Assembly: GCF_007035645.1 (NCBI RefSeq)
Contig: NZ_AP019632.1
Span: forward strand, 186,001 to 250,000
Direction of reading: 5' to 3'
DNA length: 64,000 nt
Source of the DNA: Enterobacter asburiae
Lineage (GTDB): Bacteria > Pseudomonadota > Gammaproteobacteria > Enterobacterales > Enterobacteriaceae
In this document: one piece after another, positions 47,634 through 61,812 of the stretch
How positions within the stretch are numbered: the stretch's first letter is position 1
How the letters are laid out: each line of letters begins with the position of its first letter
Program-made: the position numbers and the translations under genes
Notes under the pieces: model-generated
Databases searched by the model: none
The model's input: only the letters and a program-made list of their open reading frames with translations
What the model was told of the DNA's origin: nothing

Positions 47634-49223
47634 TTAATGGCGGAAGTGGCGCATGTCGGTGAAGATCATTGCAATGCCGTGTTCGTCGGCAGCGGCAATC
47701 ACTTCGTCGTCGCGAATTGAGCCGCCAGGCTGGATCACACAGGTGATGCCCACTGCAGCCGCCGCGTCGATACCGTCACGGAACGGGAAGAAGGCGTCAG
47801 AAGCCATGGCGGAGCCTTTTACTTCCAGACCTTCATCGCCTGCTTTAATGCCCGCGATTTTCGCGGAGTAAACGCGGCTCATCTGGCCTGCGCCTATCCC
47901 GATAGTCATGTTTTCTTTGGCGTAGACGATGGCGTTGGATTTGACGAACTTCGCGACCTTCCAGCAGAACAGCGCGTCACGCAGTTCCTGTTCGGTCGGT
48001 TGACGTTTGGTTACCACGCGCAGGTCGGCTTCTGTCACCATACCCAGATCGCGGTCCTGAACCAGCAGGCCGCCGTTCACGCGCTTGAAGTCCAGGCCCG
48101 GCACGCGTTCTGCCCACTGGCCGCAAACCAGCACGCGCACGTTCTGTTTTGCCGCGGTGATTTTCAGCGCCTCTTCGGATGCGGATGGCGCGATGATCAC
48201 TTCAACGAACTGGCGGGAGATGATGGCCTGTGCGGTTTCAGCATCCAGCTCGCGGTTGAAGGCGATAATGCCGCCGAACGCGGAGGTCGGGTCGGTTTTG
48301 TACGCGCGATCGTAGGCATCCAGAATAGAGGTGCTCACGGCAACGCCGCATGGGTTCGCATGCTTAACGATAACGCAGGCCGGCTCGCTGAACTCTTTCA
48401 CGCATTCCAGCGCGGCGTCGGTGTCCGCAATGTTGTTATAGGAGAGCGCTTTGCCCTGAACCTGCTGAGCGGTCGCAACAGAGGCTTCTTTTACCTCTTC
48501 TTCTATATAGAAGGCTGCCTGCTGGTGGCTGTTCTCACCGTAACGCATATCCTGCTTCTTAATGAAGTTCAGGTTCAGGGTGCGCGGGAAGCGGCCAGAA
48601 GGATCTTTGCTTTCACCGTGGTAAGCAGGCACCAGGCTACCGAAGTAATTGGCGATCATGCTGTCGTACGCCGCGGTGTGCTCGAAGGCTTTGATGGCGA
48701 GGTCGAAACGCGTTTCCAGAGTCAGTGACCCTTCGTTGGCATCCATCTCATTAATAATGGTGTTGTAATCGCTGCTCTTTACGACGATGGCCACATCTTT
48801 ATGGTTCTTGGCCGCGGAGCGCACCATGGTTGGGCCGCCGATATCAATATTCTCTACGGCATCTTCCAGAGAACAGCCTTCGCGAGCAACGGTCTGGGCA
48901 AAAGGGTAGAGGTTAACGACAACCATGTCGATTGGGGCGATGTCATGCTGTTCCATAATGGCGTCGTCCTGACCGCGACGGCCAAGAATACCGCCGTGCA
49001 CTTTCGGATGCAGGGTTTTGACGCGTCCATCCATCATTTCCGGGAAACCGGTGTAATCGGACACTTCGGTTACCGGCAGACCTTTATCTGCTAACAGGCG
49101 AGCGGTACCGCCTGTAGAAAGCAGCTCCACACCGCGTGCGGAAAGTGCCTGAGCGAATTCGACGATACCGGCTTTATCAGAAACACTGAGCAGAGCGCGG
49201 CGGACTGGACGACGTTGTTGCAT
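47634..49223 (-). CDS. purH: Bifunctional AICAR transformylase / IMP cyclohydrolase
   Basis: A 529-residue two-domain enzyme for the last two steps to IMP. The N-terminal MGS-like cyclohydrolase (about 1-200, [12 protein letters not shown]) is followed by the transformylase domain with the catalytic [10 protein letters not shown]. The start at 49223 (MQQRRPVRR) is set by homology. The operon is preceded by a PurR-type operator. Confidence 0.98.
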   Translation of the reverse strand: MQQRRPVRRALLSVSDKAGIVEFAQALSARGVELLSTGGTARLLADKGLPVTEVSDYTGFPEMMDGRVKTLHPKVHGGILGRRGQDDAIMEQHDIAPIDMVVVNLYPFAQTVAREGCSLEDAVENIDIGGPTMVRSAAKNHKDVAIVVKSSDYNTIINEMDANEGSLTLETRFDLAIKAFEHTAAYDSMIANYFGSLVPAYHGESKDPSGRFPRTLNLNFIKKQDMRYGENSHQQAAFYIEEEVKEASVATAQQVQGKALSYNNIADTDAALECVKEFSEPACVIVKHANPCGVAVSTSILDAYDRAYKTDPTSAFGGIIAFNRELDAETAQAIISRQFVEVIIAPSASEEALKITAAKQNVRVLVCGQWAERVPGLDFKRVNGGLLVQDRDLGMVTEADLRVVTKRQPTEQELRDALFCWKVAKFVKSNAIVYAKENMTIGIGAGQMSRVYSAKIAGIKAGDEGLEVKGSAMASDAFFPFRDGIDAAAAVGITCVIQPGGSIRDDEVIAAADEHGIAMIFTDMRHFRH

Positions 49224-49331
49224 GGTAAATCCCCTGGATTTCACGATTACAGAGAGCGTTAGATGAATTTTCCTGCGAAAAACTCATCTAACACACCTGA
49301 CGGGGCATCCTTATTAAGCGCGAGCATTTTA

Positions 49332-49347
49332 ACGAAAACGTTTGCGC
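49332..49347 (-). promoter_or_regulatory. PurR operator of purHD
   Basis: ACGAAAACGTTTGCGC matches the consensus ACGCAAACGTTTGCGT at 14 of 16 positions. It is 109 bases upstream of purH, next to a -10-like TAAAAT on the minus strand. Confidence 0.88.
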
Positions 49348-49464
49348 AACGCTCGCACATTTTCACTTTTTCGTATCATTGTGGATAAGTCTGTGTGTAA
49401 AAAGGTATAAGGCGGGGTTTTGCTGTGGAATGCAGCAGTCAGTCATTTTTCTGTCATTTAGCGG

Positions 49465-49492
49465 TTGCGGCCTGCTGAGAACTCCCTATAAT
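49465..49492 (+). promoter_or_regulatory. rrn P1 promoter
   Basis: TTGCGG (49465-49470) and TATAAT (49487-49492) are 16 bases apart and followed by a GC-rich discriminator (GCGCCTCC), as in E. coli rrnE. The upstream stretch (about 49360-49464) is AT-rich and should hold Fis sites and an UP element. Confidence 0.85.
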
Positions 49493-49573
49493 GCGCCTCC
49501 ATCGACACGGCGGATGTGAATCACTTCACACAACAAGCGGTTCGGTTGAAGAGAAAAATTCTGAAATAACGGG

Positions 49574-49601
49574 TTGACTCTGAAAGAGGAAAGCGTAATA
49601 T
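49574..49601 (+). promoter_or_regulatory. rrn P2 promoter
   Basis: TTGACT (49574-49579) and TAATAT (49596-49601) with a 16-base spacer, about 109 bases downstream of P1. Confidence 0.85.
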
Positions 49602-49639
49602 ACGCCACCTCGCAACGGTGAGCGAAAGCCGCGTTGCAC

Positions 49640-49651
49640 TGCTCTTTAACA
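49640..49651 (+). promoter_or_regulatory. boxA antitermination site in the rrn leader
   Basis: TGCTCTTTAACA is the boxA signal read by the NusB-NusE complex for rRNA antitermination. Confidence 0.85.
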
Positions 49652-49783
49652 ATTTATCAGACAATCTGTGTGGGCACTCAAAGTGACATGGATTCTTAAC
49701 GTCGCAAGACGAAAAATGAATACCAAGTCTCTGAGTGAACATACGTAATTCATTACGAAGTTTAATTCACGAGCATCAAACTT

Positions 49784-51323
<1,540 letters not shown>

Positions 51324-51521
51324 CCTTAAAGAACCTGCCTTTGTAGTGCTCACACAGATTGTCTGATGAATGATGAACTTCTGAATGTACTTTTGAGTGC
51401 ATTAAGAAGTTTTGCTCTTTAAAAATCTGGATCAAGCTGAAAATTGAAACGACACACATGTTATGTGTGTTCGAGTCTCTCAAATTTTCGCAATCAGAAG
51501 TGAAACATCTTCGGGTTGTGA
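51324..51521 (+). other. 16S-23S spacer without tRNA
   Basis: Only 198 bases, with no tRNA cloverleaf. In its place is a hairpin (51376-51411): AACTTCT/AGAAGTT, AATG/CATT and ACT/AGT arms around a TTTG loop, with one mismatch and one wobble pair. A boxA-like TGCTCTTTAAAAAT (51413-51426) and the stem that pairs the 23S ends follow. Confidence 0.88.
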
Positions 51522-54426
<2,905 letters not shown>

Positions 54427-54494
54427 ACAACGCCGAAGCTGTTTCGGCGGATGAGACAGACATGATTTTCAGCCTGATACAGATTAACAGAATT

Positions 54495-54614
54495 TGCCTG
54501 GCGGCTTTAGCGCGGTGGTCCCACCTGACCCCATGCCGAACTCAGAAGTGAAACGCCGTAGCGCCGATGGTAGTGTGGGGTCTCCCCATGTGAGAGTAGG
54601 GAACTGCCAGGCAT
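54495..54614 (+). rRNA. 5S ribosomal RNA
   Basis: 120 bases from TGCCTGGCGGC to CTGCCAGGCAT, with paired ends. Confidence 0.98.
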
Positions 54615-54624
54615 CAATTAGAAG

Positions 54625-54654
54625 AACCCCGTACCGTAAGGTGCGGGGTTTTTT
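54625..54654 (+). terminator. rrn operon terminator
   Basis: AACCCCGTACC and GGTGCGGGGTT pair around GTAA, followed by a T run, 10 bases after 5S. Confidence 0.93.
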
Positions 54655-54740
54655 GCTTTTGTTTTTCCCTCTTTCCCTCCTTGAAACTTTCTCACCTTCC
54701 GCTTGCAGGCTCGACATTATGCCCGTTTCTGGGTATCGTT

Positions 54741-54772
54741 AGCTATCTGGATGTCTAAACGTTTATACGTAT
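54741..54772 (+). promoter_or_regulatory. MetJ operator: four tandem met boxes before metA
   Basis: Four adjacent 8-base units AGCTATCT, GGATGTCT, AAACGTTT and ATACGTAT each match six of eight positions of AGACGTCT. MetJ-SAM binds such tandem arrays to repress metA. Confidence 0.85.
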
Positions 54773-54791
54773 GCTGTGAGGATATAAAGCT

Positions 54792-55721
54792 ATGCCGATT
54801 CGGGTGCAGGACGAGCTACCAGCCGTCAATTTCTTGCGTGAAGAAAACGTCTTCGTCATGACGGCTTCGCGTGCGACAGGTCAGGAAATTCGCCCGCTGA
54901 AGGTGCTTATTCTCAATCTGATGCCAAAAAAGATCGAAACAGAAAACCAGTTCCTGCGTCTTCTGTCGAACTCTCCGCTGCAGGTGGATATCCAGCTGCT
55001 GCGAATCGATGCCCGTGAATCACGTAACACGCCATCTGAGCATCTGAACAACTTCTACTGTAACTTCGATGACATTCAGGGGGAAAACTTCGACGGACTG
55101 ATCGTGACCGGCGCGCCGCTCGGCTTGGTTGAATTTAACGATGTCGCCTACTGGCCTCAGATCAAACAGGTTCTGGAGTGGGCAAAAGATCACGTTACCT
55201 CCACATTGTTTGTCTGTTGGGCGGTACAAGCCGCACTGAATATTCTTTATGGCATCCCCAAGCAAACCCGCACTGAAAAGCTCTCTGGCGTATACGAACA
55301 CCACATTCTTCACCCGCACGCTTTGCTGACGCGTGGTTTCGATGACTCTTTCCTGGCCCCGCATTCGCGCTACGCCGATTTCCCGGCCCAGCTGATTCGT
55401 GATTACACCGATCTGGAGATCCTGGCCGAAACGGAAGACGGAGATGCTTACCTGTTTGCCAGCAAGGATAAACGCATTGCTTTTGTGACCGGACATCCTG
55501 AGTACGATCCGCATACCCTCGCATCAGAGTATTTCCGTGATGTCGAAGCGGGTCTTAATCCGGATGTACCGTACAACTATTTCCCGAAAGACGATCCGCA
55601 AAACAAACCGAGAGCAACCTGGCGCAGCCACGGAAATTTGCTTTTCACTAACTGGCTCAACTATTACGTCTACCAGATAACGCCATACGATCTGCGTCAC
55701 ATGAATCCAACGCTGGAGTAA
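54792..55721 (+). CDS. metA: Homoserine O-succinyltransferase
   Basis: A 309-residue enzyme that activates homoserine with succinyl-CoA, the first committed step of methionine synthesis. Catalytic Cys142 is in [11 protein letters not shown]; the His-Glu pair is in VTGHPEYDP. It is a class I glutamine-amidotransferase-like fold. The length equals E. coli. Tandem met boxes stand upstream and a terminator follows. Confidence 0.98.
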   Translation: MPIRVQDELPAVNFLREENVFVMTASRATGQEIRPLKVLILNLMPKKIETENQFLRLLSNSPLQVDIQLLRIDARESRNTPSEHLNNFYCNFDDIQGENFDGLIVTGAPLGLVEFNDVAYWPQIKQVLEWAKDHVTSTLFVCWAVQAALNILYGIPKQTRTEKLSGVYEHHILHPHALLTRGFDDSFLAPHSRYADFPAQLIRDYTDLEILAETEDGDAYLFASKDKRIAFVTGHPEYDPHTLASEYFRDVEAGLNPDVPYNYFPKDDPQNKPRATWRSHGNLLFTNWLNYYVYQITPYDLRHMNPTLE

Positions 55722-55765
55722 TCTTCTGCACTAAACGATCCTAAAGCGTTTCAGCTATTCAAATC

Positions 55766-55788
55766 AGGCACCTTCGGGTGCCTTTTTT
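55766..55788 (+). terminator. Terminator after metA
   Basis: AGGCACC and GGTGCCT pair around a TTCG tetraloop, followed by six T. Confidence 0.93.
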
Positions 55789-55867
55789 ATTTCCGAAATG
55801 TCGCCCACCCTCCAGTTAAACTTTAATTTCAATAAAATCAGACAATTAAATTCAATATTAAATTAAA

Positions 55868-55890
55868 ATGGAAATTGTTTTTGATTTTAG
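55868..55890 (+). promoter_or_regulatory. IclR operator before aceB
   Basis: TGGAAATTGTTTTTGATTTT resembles the IclR site TGGAAATnATTTCCA and has the same sequence start as the E. coli aceB operator. It lies about 100 bases upstream of aceB. Confidence 0.75.
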
Positions 55891-55991
55891 AAAAAATATA
55901 GATAGTCTTAATTCTGCTGAGCGAAAACTACCCAACGATCTTTCGTTCGCATCGGGGGCGTGATTTTGGATCTTTGATGAGGAGCAGAGTA

Positions 55992-57593
55992 ATGACTCAA
56001 CAGGCAACGACGGTCGATGAACTGGCCTTTACCCAGCCGTATGGCGAGCAAGAACAGCAGGTTTTGACGGCGGAAGCGGTAGAATTTCTGACTGAACTGG
56101 TGACCCGCTTTACGCCGCAGCGTAATAAGCTGCTGGCGGCACGCATTCATCAGCAGCAGGAAATTGACGATGGCAAGTTGCCTGGATTCATTTCGGAAAC
56201 CGCTTCCATTCGTCGCGGTGAGTGGAAAATCCGCGGCATCCCTGAAGATTTACAGGATCGTCGCGTTGAGATCACCGGTCCGGTAGAGCGCAAAATGGTG
56301 ATCAACGCCATGAACGCCAACGTTAAAGTCTTCATGGCCGATTTTGAAGACTCTCTGGCGCCGGACTGGCGTAAGGTCATCGAGGGGCAGATCAACCTGC
56401 GCGACGCCGTGAACGGCACCATCAGCTATACCAACGAAGCCGGCAAAATTTACCAGCTCAAACCGAACCCGGCGGTGCTGATCTGTCGCGTACGCGGCCT
56501 GCACCTGCCTGAAAAACATGTCACCTGGCGTGGGGAAGCCATTCCGGGCAGCCTGTTTGATTTCGCACTCTATTTCTTCCACAACTACAAGAACCTGCTG
56601 GCAAAAGGCAGCGGCCCTTATTTCTATCTGCCAAAAACGCAGGCCTGGCAGGAAGCGGCCTGGTGGAGCGAAGTGTTCAGCTACGCGGAAGATCGTTTCA
56701 ACCTGCCGCGCGGCACCATCAAAGCCACGCTGCTGATTGAAACGCTGCCTGCCGTGTTCCAGATGAATGAAATTCTGCACGCCCTGCGCGATCACATCGT
56801 CGGCCTGAACTGCGGGCGCTGGGACTATATTTTCAGCTACATCAAAACCCTGAAAAACTATCCCGACCGCGTACTGCCGGATCGCCAGGTCGTGACCATG
56901 GATAAACCGTTCCTGAGCGCCTACTCGCGCCTGCTGATCAAAACCTGCCACAAGCGCGGCGCCTTTGCGATGGGCGGCATGGCGGCATTTATCCCGAGCA
57001 AAGACGCAGAGCGGAACAATCAGGTGCTCAACAAGGTGAAGGCTGATAAAGAGCTTGAAGCCCGTAACGGTCACGACGGCACGTGGATTGCCCATCCCGG
57101 CCTGGCCGATACGGCGATGGAGGTCTTTAACCGCGTTCTCGGCGACAACAAAAACCAGCTGTTTGTCACGCGTGAAGACGATGCCCCAACGGCTGAAGAA
57201 CAGCTGCTGGCACCGTGCGCGGGCGAGCGTACGGAAGAGGGCATGCGTGCCAATATCCGCGTCGCGGTCCAGTACATCGAAGCGTGGATCTCCGGCAACG
57301 GCTGCGTACCTATCTACGGCCTGATGGAAGATGCCGCGACGGCGGAGATTTCACGTACCTCCATCTGGCAGTGGATCCACCATCAAAAAACGCTCAGCAA
57401 CGGCAAACCGGTGACCAAGACCCTGTTCCGCCAGATGCTGGCCGAAGAGATGCGGGTGATCCAGGACGAGCTGGGCGAGCACCGCTTCAGCAGCGGACGT
57501 TTTGACGACGCCGCGCGCCTGATGGAGCAAATCACCACATCAGATGACTTAATCGACTTCCTGACCCTGCCGGGCTACCGCTTCCTGGCGTAA
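55992..57593 (+). CDS. aceB: Malate synthase A
   Basis: A 533-residue glyoxylate-shunt enzyme that condenses glyoxylate and acetyl-CoA to malate. Conserved segments include [28 protein letters not shown] and [12 protein letters not shown]. The ATG at 55992 follows GAGGAGCAGAGTA; the frame opens six codons earlier without a ribosome site. It is the first gene of aceBAK, controlled by IclR, as indicated by the operator. Confidence 0.98.
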   Translation: MTQQATTVDELAFTQPYGEQEQQVLTAEAVEFLTELVTRFTPQRNKLLAARIHQQQEIDDGKLPGFISETASIRRGEWKIRGIPEDLQDRRVEITGPVERKMVINAMNANVKVFMADFEDSLAPDWRKVIEGQINLRDAVNGTISYTNEAGKIYQLKPNPAVLICRVRGLHLPEKHVTWRGEAIPGSLFDFALYFFHNYKNLLAKGSGPYFYLPKTQAWQEAAWWSEVFSYAEDRFNLPRGTIKATLLIETLPAVFQMNEILHALRDHIVGLNCGRWDYIFSYIKTLKNYPDRVLPDRQVVTMDKPFLSAYSRLLIKTCHKRGAFAMGGMAAFIPSKDAERNNQVLNKVKADKELEARNGHDGTWIAHPGLADTAMEVFNRVLGDNKNQLFVTREDDAPTAEEQLLAPCAGERTEEGMRANIRVAVQYIEAWISGNGCVPIYGLMEDAATAEISRTSIWQWIHHQKTLSNGKPVTKTLFRQMLAEEMRVIQDELGEHRFSSGRFDDAARLMEQITTSDDLIDFLTLPGYRFLA

Positions 57594-57624
57594 CTCACCA
57601 CATAACAATATGGAGCATCTGCAC

Positions 57625-58929
57625 ATGAAAACCCGTACCCAACAAATCGAAGAGTTGAAGAAAGAGTGGACACAGCCTCGCTGGGAAGGCATCCGCCGTC
57701 CTTACAGCGCGGAGGAAGTGGTGAAATTACGCGGCTCGGTCAATCCGGAATGCACGCTGGCACAGAACGGTGCGGCGAAAATGTGGAAGCTGCTGCACGG
57801 TGGCTCTAAAAAGGGCTACATCAACAGCCTCGGCGCGCTGACCGGCGGTCAGGCGCTGCAGCAGGCGAAGGCGGGTATTGAGGCGATTTATCTCTCCGGC
57901 TGGCAGGTTGCGGCGGACGCTAACCTGGCGTCCAGCATGTACCCGGATCAGTCGCTCTATCCGGCTAACTCCGTGCCGTCGGTGGTGGATCGGATCAACA
58001 ATACCTTCCGCCGTGCGGATCAGATCCAGTGGGCTGCCGGTATCGAACCTGGCGATCCGCGCTTTACTGACTACTTCCTGCCGATCGTCGCGGATGCGGA
58101 GGCGGGCTTCGGCGGCGTGCTGAACGCCTTCGAGCTGATGAAATCGATGATTGAGGCCGGTGCAGCGGCCGTTCACTTCGAAGACCAGCTGGCGTCAGTG
58201 AAAAAATGCGGACACATGGGCGGTAAGGTGCTGGTTCCTACACAGGAAGCCGTACAGAAGCTGGTTGCCGCGCGTCTGGCCGCGGACGTGCTCGGCGTGC
58301 CGACGCTGGTGATTGCCCGTACTGATGCGGACGCGGCGGACCTGATCACCTCTGACTGTGACCCGTACGACAGCGAGTTCATCACCGGCGAGCGTACCAG
58401 TGAAGGCTTCTACCGCACCCATGCCGGCATTGAACAGGCGATCAGCCGCGGCCTGGCGTACGCGCCTTATGCGGACCTGGTCTGGTGTGAAACCTCCACG
58501 CCGGATCTGGCGCTGGCAAAACGCTTTGCCGACGCCATCCACGCGAAGTATCCGGGAAAACTGCTGGCCTACAACTGCTCGCCGTCCTTCAACTGGCAGA
58601 AAAAGCTGGATGACAAAACCATCGCCAGCTTCCAGCAGCAGTTGTCCGACATGGGCTACAAATACCAGTTCATTACCCTGGCAGGCATCCACAGCATGTG
58701 GTTCAACATGTTCGACCTGGCGCACGCCTATGCGCAGGGTGAGGGCATGAAGCACTACGTTGAGAAGGTGCAGCAGCCGGAGTTTGCGGCGGGCAAAGAC
58801 GGTTACACCTTCGTGTCTCACCAGCAGGAGGTGGGAACCGGCTACTTTGACAATGTGACCACGATTATCCAGGGCGGAACCTCCTCCGTCACCGCCTTAA
58901 CGGGTTCAACGGAAGAAGCACAGTTCTAA
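57625..58929 (+). CDS. aceA: Isocitrate lyase
   Basis: A 434-residue enzyme that splits isocitrate into succinate and glyoxylate. Catalytic Cys195 is in KKCGHMGG; the metal and substrate motifs NCSPSFNW and ADAEAGFGG are intact. The start at 57625 ([11 protein letters not shown]) is set by homology and a GGAG upstream. It is followed by a hairpin repeat before aceK. Confidence 0.98.
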   Translation: MKTRTQQIEELKKEWTQPRWEGIRRPYSAEEVVKLRGSVNPECTLAQNGAAKMWKLLHGGSKKGYINSLGALTGGQALQQAKAGIEAIYLSGWQVAADANLASSMYPDQSLYPANSVPSVVDRINNTFRRADQIQWAAGIEPGDPRFTDYFLPIVADAEAGFGGVLNAFELMKSMIEAGAAAVHFEDQLASVKKCGHMGGKVLVPTQEAVQKLVAARLAADVLGVPTLVIARTDADAADLITSDCDPYDSEFITGERTSEGFYRTHAGIEQAISRGLAYAPYADLVWCETSTPDLALAKRFADAIHAKYPGKLLAYNCSPSFNWQKKLDDKTIASFQQQLSDMGYKYQFITLAGIHSMWFNMFDLAHAYAQGEGMKHYVEKVQQPEFAAGKDGYTFVSHQQEVGTGYFDNVTTIIQGGTSSVTALTGSTEEAQF

Positions 58930-58935
58930 TCTTTT

Positions 58936-58975
58936 CCCCCTCTCCCCTCTCGGGGAGAGGGTTGGGGTGAGGGGG
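58936..58975. repeat. GC-rich hairpin repeat, copy 5, containing the aceK ribosome site
   Basis: A perfect 10-pair stem CCCTCTCCCC/GGGGAGAGGG (58938-58961) with a TCTC loop is followed by the tail TTGGGGTGAGGGGG. The final AGGGGG (58970-58975) is the aceK Shine-Dalgarno sequence. Confidence 0.85.
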
Positions 58976-58980
58976 AATAT

Positions 58981-60720
58981 ATGTCGCGTGGCCTGGAATT
59001 GCTGATTGCCCAAACTATTTTGCAGGGCTTCGATGCCCAGTATGGTCGTTTTCTTGAAGTGACATCCGGCGCGCAGCAGCGCTTCGAACATGCAGACTGG
59101 CATGCGGTTCAGCAGGCCATGAAGCAGCGTATCCATCTCTATGACCACCACGTGGGTCTGGTGGTGGAGCAGCTGCGCTGTATTACCGACGGTAAAAGCC
59201 CGGACGCGGAATTTTTACTGCGCGTGAAAGAGCACTACACCCATTTGTTACCCGATTACCCGCGCTTCGAGATTGCGGAGAGCTTTTTCAACTCCGTCTA
59301 TTGTCGGTTATTTGACCACCGCTCACTATCTCCTGAGCGGTTATTTATCTTCAGCTCCCAGCCCGAGCGACGCTTTCGAACCATTCCCCGTCCGCTGGCG
59401 AAAGATTTCTTTCCCGATCGCGGATGGGAAAAGCTCCTGCACCGCGTGCTAACGGATCTGCCGCTGCGCCTGCCCTGGGAGAGTAAAACCCGGGATATCG
59501 GCTATATCCACGCCCATCTCAACGAAACCTTCGGCGCTGAGGTGCTCAGCCACAGCCATTTGCAGGTTGCCAACGAGCTTTTCTACCGCAATAAAGCCGC
59601 CTGGCTGGTGGGCAAACTGGTTACGCCGACCGCCATTGTGCCTTTTCTGCTGCCCATTCACCGTACCGACGACGGGGAACTGTTTGTCGATACTTGCCTG
59701 ACCACCGGCGCCGAGGCCAGCATCGTGTTTGGCTTCGCCCGCTCCTATTTCATGGTGTACGCCCCGCTGCCTGCCGCGCTGGTGGAGTGGCTGCGCGAGA
59801 TCCTGCCGGGCAAAACCACCGCCGAACTGTATATGGCCATTGGCTGCCAGAAGCACGCCAAAACGGAAAGCTATAGGGAGTACCTGCGTTATGTCACCGC
59901 GGCCGATGAGCAGTTTATCGAAGCGCCCGGCATTCGCGGTATGGTGATGCTGGTGTTTACGCTGCCGGGTTTCGACCGGGTCTTTAAGGTGATTAAAGAC
60001 AGATTCGCGCCGCAGAAAGAGATGACCGCCGCGCACGTTCGCGCCTGCTATCAGCTGGTTAAAGAGCACGACCGCGTCGGGCGCATGGCGGATACCCAGG
60101 AGTTCGAAAACTTTGTGCTGGATAAACAGCAGATCGACCCGGCGCTCATGGCGCTGTTAATGCAGGAAGCACCTGCGAAAATCACCGATCTTGGCGACAA
60201 AATTGCCATTAGCCATCTCTACATCGAACGCCGCATGGTGCCGCTGAATATCTGGCTTGAGCAGTCCGAAGGTCAGGCGCTGCGGGATGCCATTGAAGAA
60301 TACGGCAACGCGATTCGCCAGCTTGCCGCCGCCAATATTTTCCCGGGCGACATGCTGTTTAAAAACTTCGGCGTCACCCGTCACGGGCGCGTGGTGTTCT
60401 ACGATTACGACGAAATTTGCTACATGACCGAAGTGAATTTCCGCGATATACCACAGCCCCGCTACCCGGAAGACGAGCTTTCCGGTGAGCCGTGGTACAG
60501 CGTCTCGCCGGGCGATGTTTTTCCGGAGGAGTTTCGCCACTGGCTGTGCGCCGACCCGCGCATCGGGCCGCTATTCGAAGAGATGCATGAGGATCTGTTC
60601 CGCGCCAGCTACTGGCGCGGGCTGCAAACGCGGATCAAAAACGGGCATGTCGAAGATGTGTACGCTTACCGCCGCAAGCAGAGGTTTTGCATTAGGTTTG
60701 CACCCTCTCGAGCAGGGTGA
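58981..60720 (+). CDS. aceK: Isocitrate dehydrogenase kinase/phosphatase
   Basis: A 579-residue bifunctional enzyme that phosphorylates and dephosphorylates isocitrate dehydrogenase, directing carbon to the glyoxylate shunt. The eukaryote-like kinase segment [17 protein letters not shown] is in the C-terminal half. The last residues (FAPSRAG) are encoded by a copy of the hairpin repeat, which also supplies the TGA. Expression is expected to be far below aceA because of the intergenic hairpin, as in E. coli. Confidence 0.97.
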   Translation: MSRGLELLIAQTILQGFDAQYGRFLEVTSGAQQRFEHADWHAVQQAMKQRIHLYDHHVGLVVEQLRCITDGKSPDAEFLLRVKEHYTHLLPDYPRFEIAESFFNSVYCRLFDHRSLSPERLFIFSSQPERRFRTIPRPLAKDFFPDRGWEKLLHRVLTDLPLRLPWESKTRDIGYIHAHLNETFGAEVLSHSHLQVANELFYRNKAAWLVGKLVTPTAIVPFLLPIHRTDDGELFVDTCLTTGAEASIVFGFARSYFMVYAPLPAALVEWLREILPGKTTAELYMAIGCQKHAKTESYREYLRYVTAADEQFIEAPGIRGMVMLVFTLPGFDRVFKVIKDRFAPQKEMTAAHVRACYQLVKEHDRVGRMADTQEFENFVLDKQQIDPALMALLMQEAPAKITDLGDKIAISHLYIERRMVPLNIWLEQSEGQALRDAIEEYGNAIRQLAAANIFPGDMLFKNFGVTRHGRVVFYDYDEICYMTEVNFRDIPQPRYPEDELSGEPWYSVSPGDVFPEEFRHWLCADPRIGPLFEEMHEDLFRASYWRGLQTRIKNGHVEDVYAYRRKQRFCIRFAPSRAG

Positions 60721-60775
60721 GGGCATCAGATTTTCTCCCTCTCCCTGCGGGAGAGGGCCGGGGTGAGGGCATCAG
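60700..60775. repeat. GC-rich hairpin repeats, copies 6 and 7 (tandem)
   Basis: A short unit (60700-60729) and a full unit (60734-60775) share the 15-base direct repeat GGGTGAGGGCATCAG at 60715 and 60761. They cover the 3' end of aceK and the gap to convergent iclR. Confidence 0.82.
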
Positions 60776-60788
60776 GCCGCACTCAATC

Positions 60789-61619
60789 TCAACGAATCCC
60801 ACCGTACGCCAGCGTCACCTCTTTCGCCGCCTTAATCACCAGCGCGCCCAGCTCGGTCACGCGGTCGTCGGTCATCCGCGAAATCGGCCCGGAGATGGAT
60901 ATGGCGGCAAACGGCTCGCGGTGCTCGTCAAAAATACAGGCCGCGAGGCAGCGCAGGCCCAGGGCATGTTCTTCATCATCAAACGAATAGCCGCGCTTGC
61001 GGGTCAGGGCCAGATCTTCTTTCAGATGCACGGGCGACACCAGCGTGGCGTGGGTATAGGCGTGCAGCCCTTTACGGTGCAGCAGTCCCGTCACCTGCTC
61101 TTCGCTCAGCTGCGAGAGAAACGCTTTCCCCGCCCCGGAGGCGTGCATCGGCAGCTTGCCGCCAATCGGTGCGGACATGCGCATCAGCTGCGTGCACTGC
61201 ACCTGGTCGATGATAATCGCCTGGTGGTCGCTCTGGTCCAGCACCGCCAGGTTTACGGTCTCGCCGGACTCCTCCATCAGCTTGCGCAGAATCGGGTGCA
61301 CAATCGCCAGCAGGTTGCGGCTCTGAAGGAAGCTGCTGCCGACGATAAACGCATGCGCGCCCACCGCCCAGTGCCCCAGCTCGCCGACCTGGCGGACAAA
61401 GCCCAGCTGCTGCATGGTGGTCAGCAGGCGGTGCGTCGTGGAGTTCGGCAGGCCAGCCTGCTGGGCCAGCTCGGTCAGGGCCACGCTGCTGTGCGACTCG
61501 GCTATCCACTCCAGCAGCTTCAAACCGCGCGTGAGCGATTGAACCTGTCCGCCCTGTTGTGCGGCGGCGGTGGTGGCAGCAGGTTTTCTGCCGCGTTTAG
61601 CGGGAACGGTCGCGACCAT
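60789..61619 (-). CDS. iclR: Acetate operon repressor IclR
   Basis: A 276-residue repressor of aceBAK and of itself. The N-terminal winged helix (about 28-88, LTELAQQAGLPNSTTHRLLTT) is followed by an effector domain that binds glyoxylate or pyruvate in E. coli. The ATG at 61619 (MVATVPAKRGRK) follows AAGGAGATC; an upstream ATG in frame is inside the operator region. It is divergent from metH. Confidence 0.97.
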   Translation of the reverse strand: MVATVPAKRGRKPAATTAAAQQGGQVQSLTRGLKLLEWIAESHSSVALTELAQQAGLPNSTTHRLLTTMQQLGFVRQVGELGHWAVGAHAFIVGSSFLQSRNLLAIVHPILRKLMEESGETVNLAVLDQSDHQAIIIDQVQCTQLMRMSAPIGGKLPMHASGAGKAFLSQLSEEQVTGLLHRKGLHAYTHATLVSPVHLKEDLALTRKRGYSFDDEEHALGLRCLAACIFDEHREPFAAISISGPISRMTDDRVTELGALVIKAAKEVTLAYGGIR

Positions 61620-61642
61620 GACGATCTCCTTTTTCTGTATCG

Positions 61643-61657
61643 TGGAAATCATTTTCG
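61643..61657 (-). promoter_or_regulatory. IclR autoregulatory operator
   Basis: TGGAAATCATTTTCG matches TGGAAATnATTTCCA at all but two defined positions. It is 24 bases upstream of the iclR start, fitting autorepression. Confidence 0.78.
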
Positions 61658-61709
61658 TTTTATTTGGTGAATTTGCAACCGTTATCCTGACTGATCGGAG
61701 GAGTGATGG

Positions 61710-61722
61710 TGAACATGTCTCA
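61710..61722 (+). promoter_or_regulatory. Possible MetR site before metH
   Basis: TGAACATGTCTCA matches TGAA-N5-TTCA with one mismatch, 91 bases upstream of metH. MetR activates metH in E. coli; this assignment is tentative. Confidence 0.45.
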
Positions 61723-61812
61723 TGTTACCGCTGTGCGGCTTTTCCACCCTGCGAGATTGTGCCAGTATGGAACGCAGCCTTATGGCCTTGTTGAGCGTTG
61801 TCGGGAGCAAGT

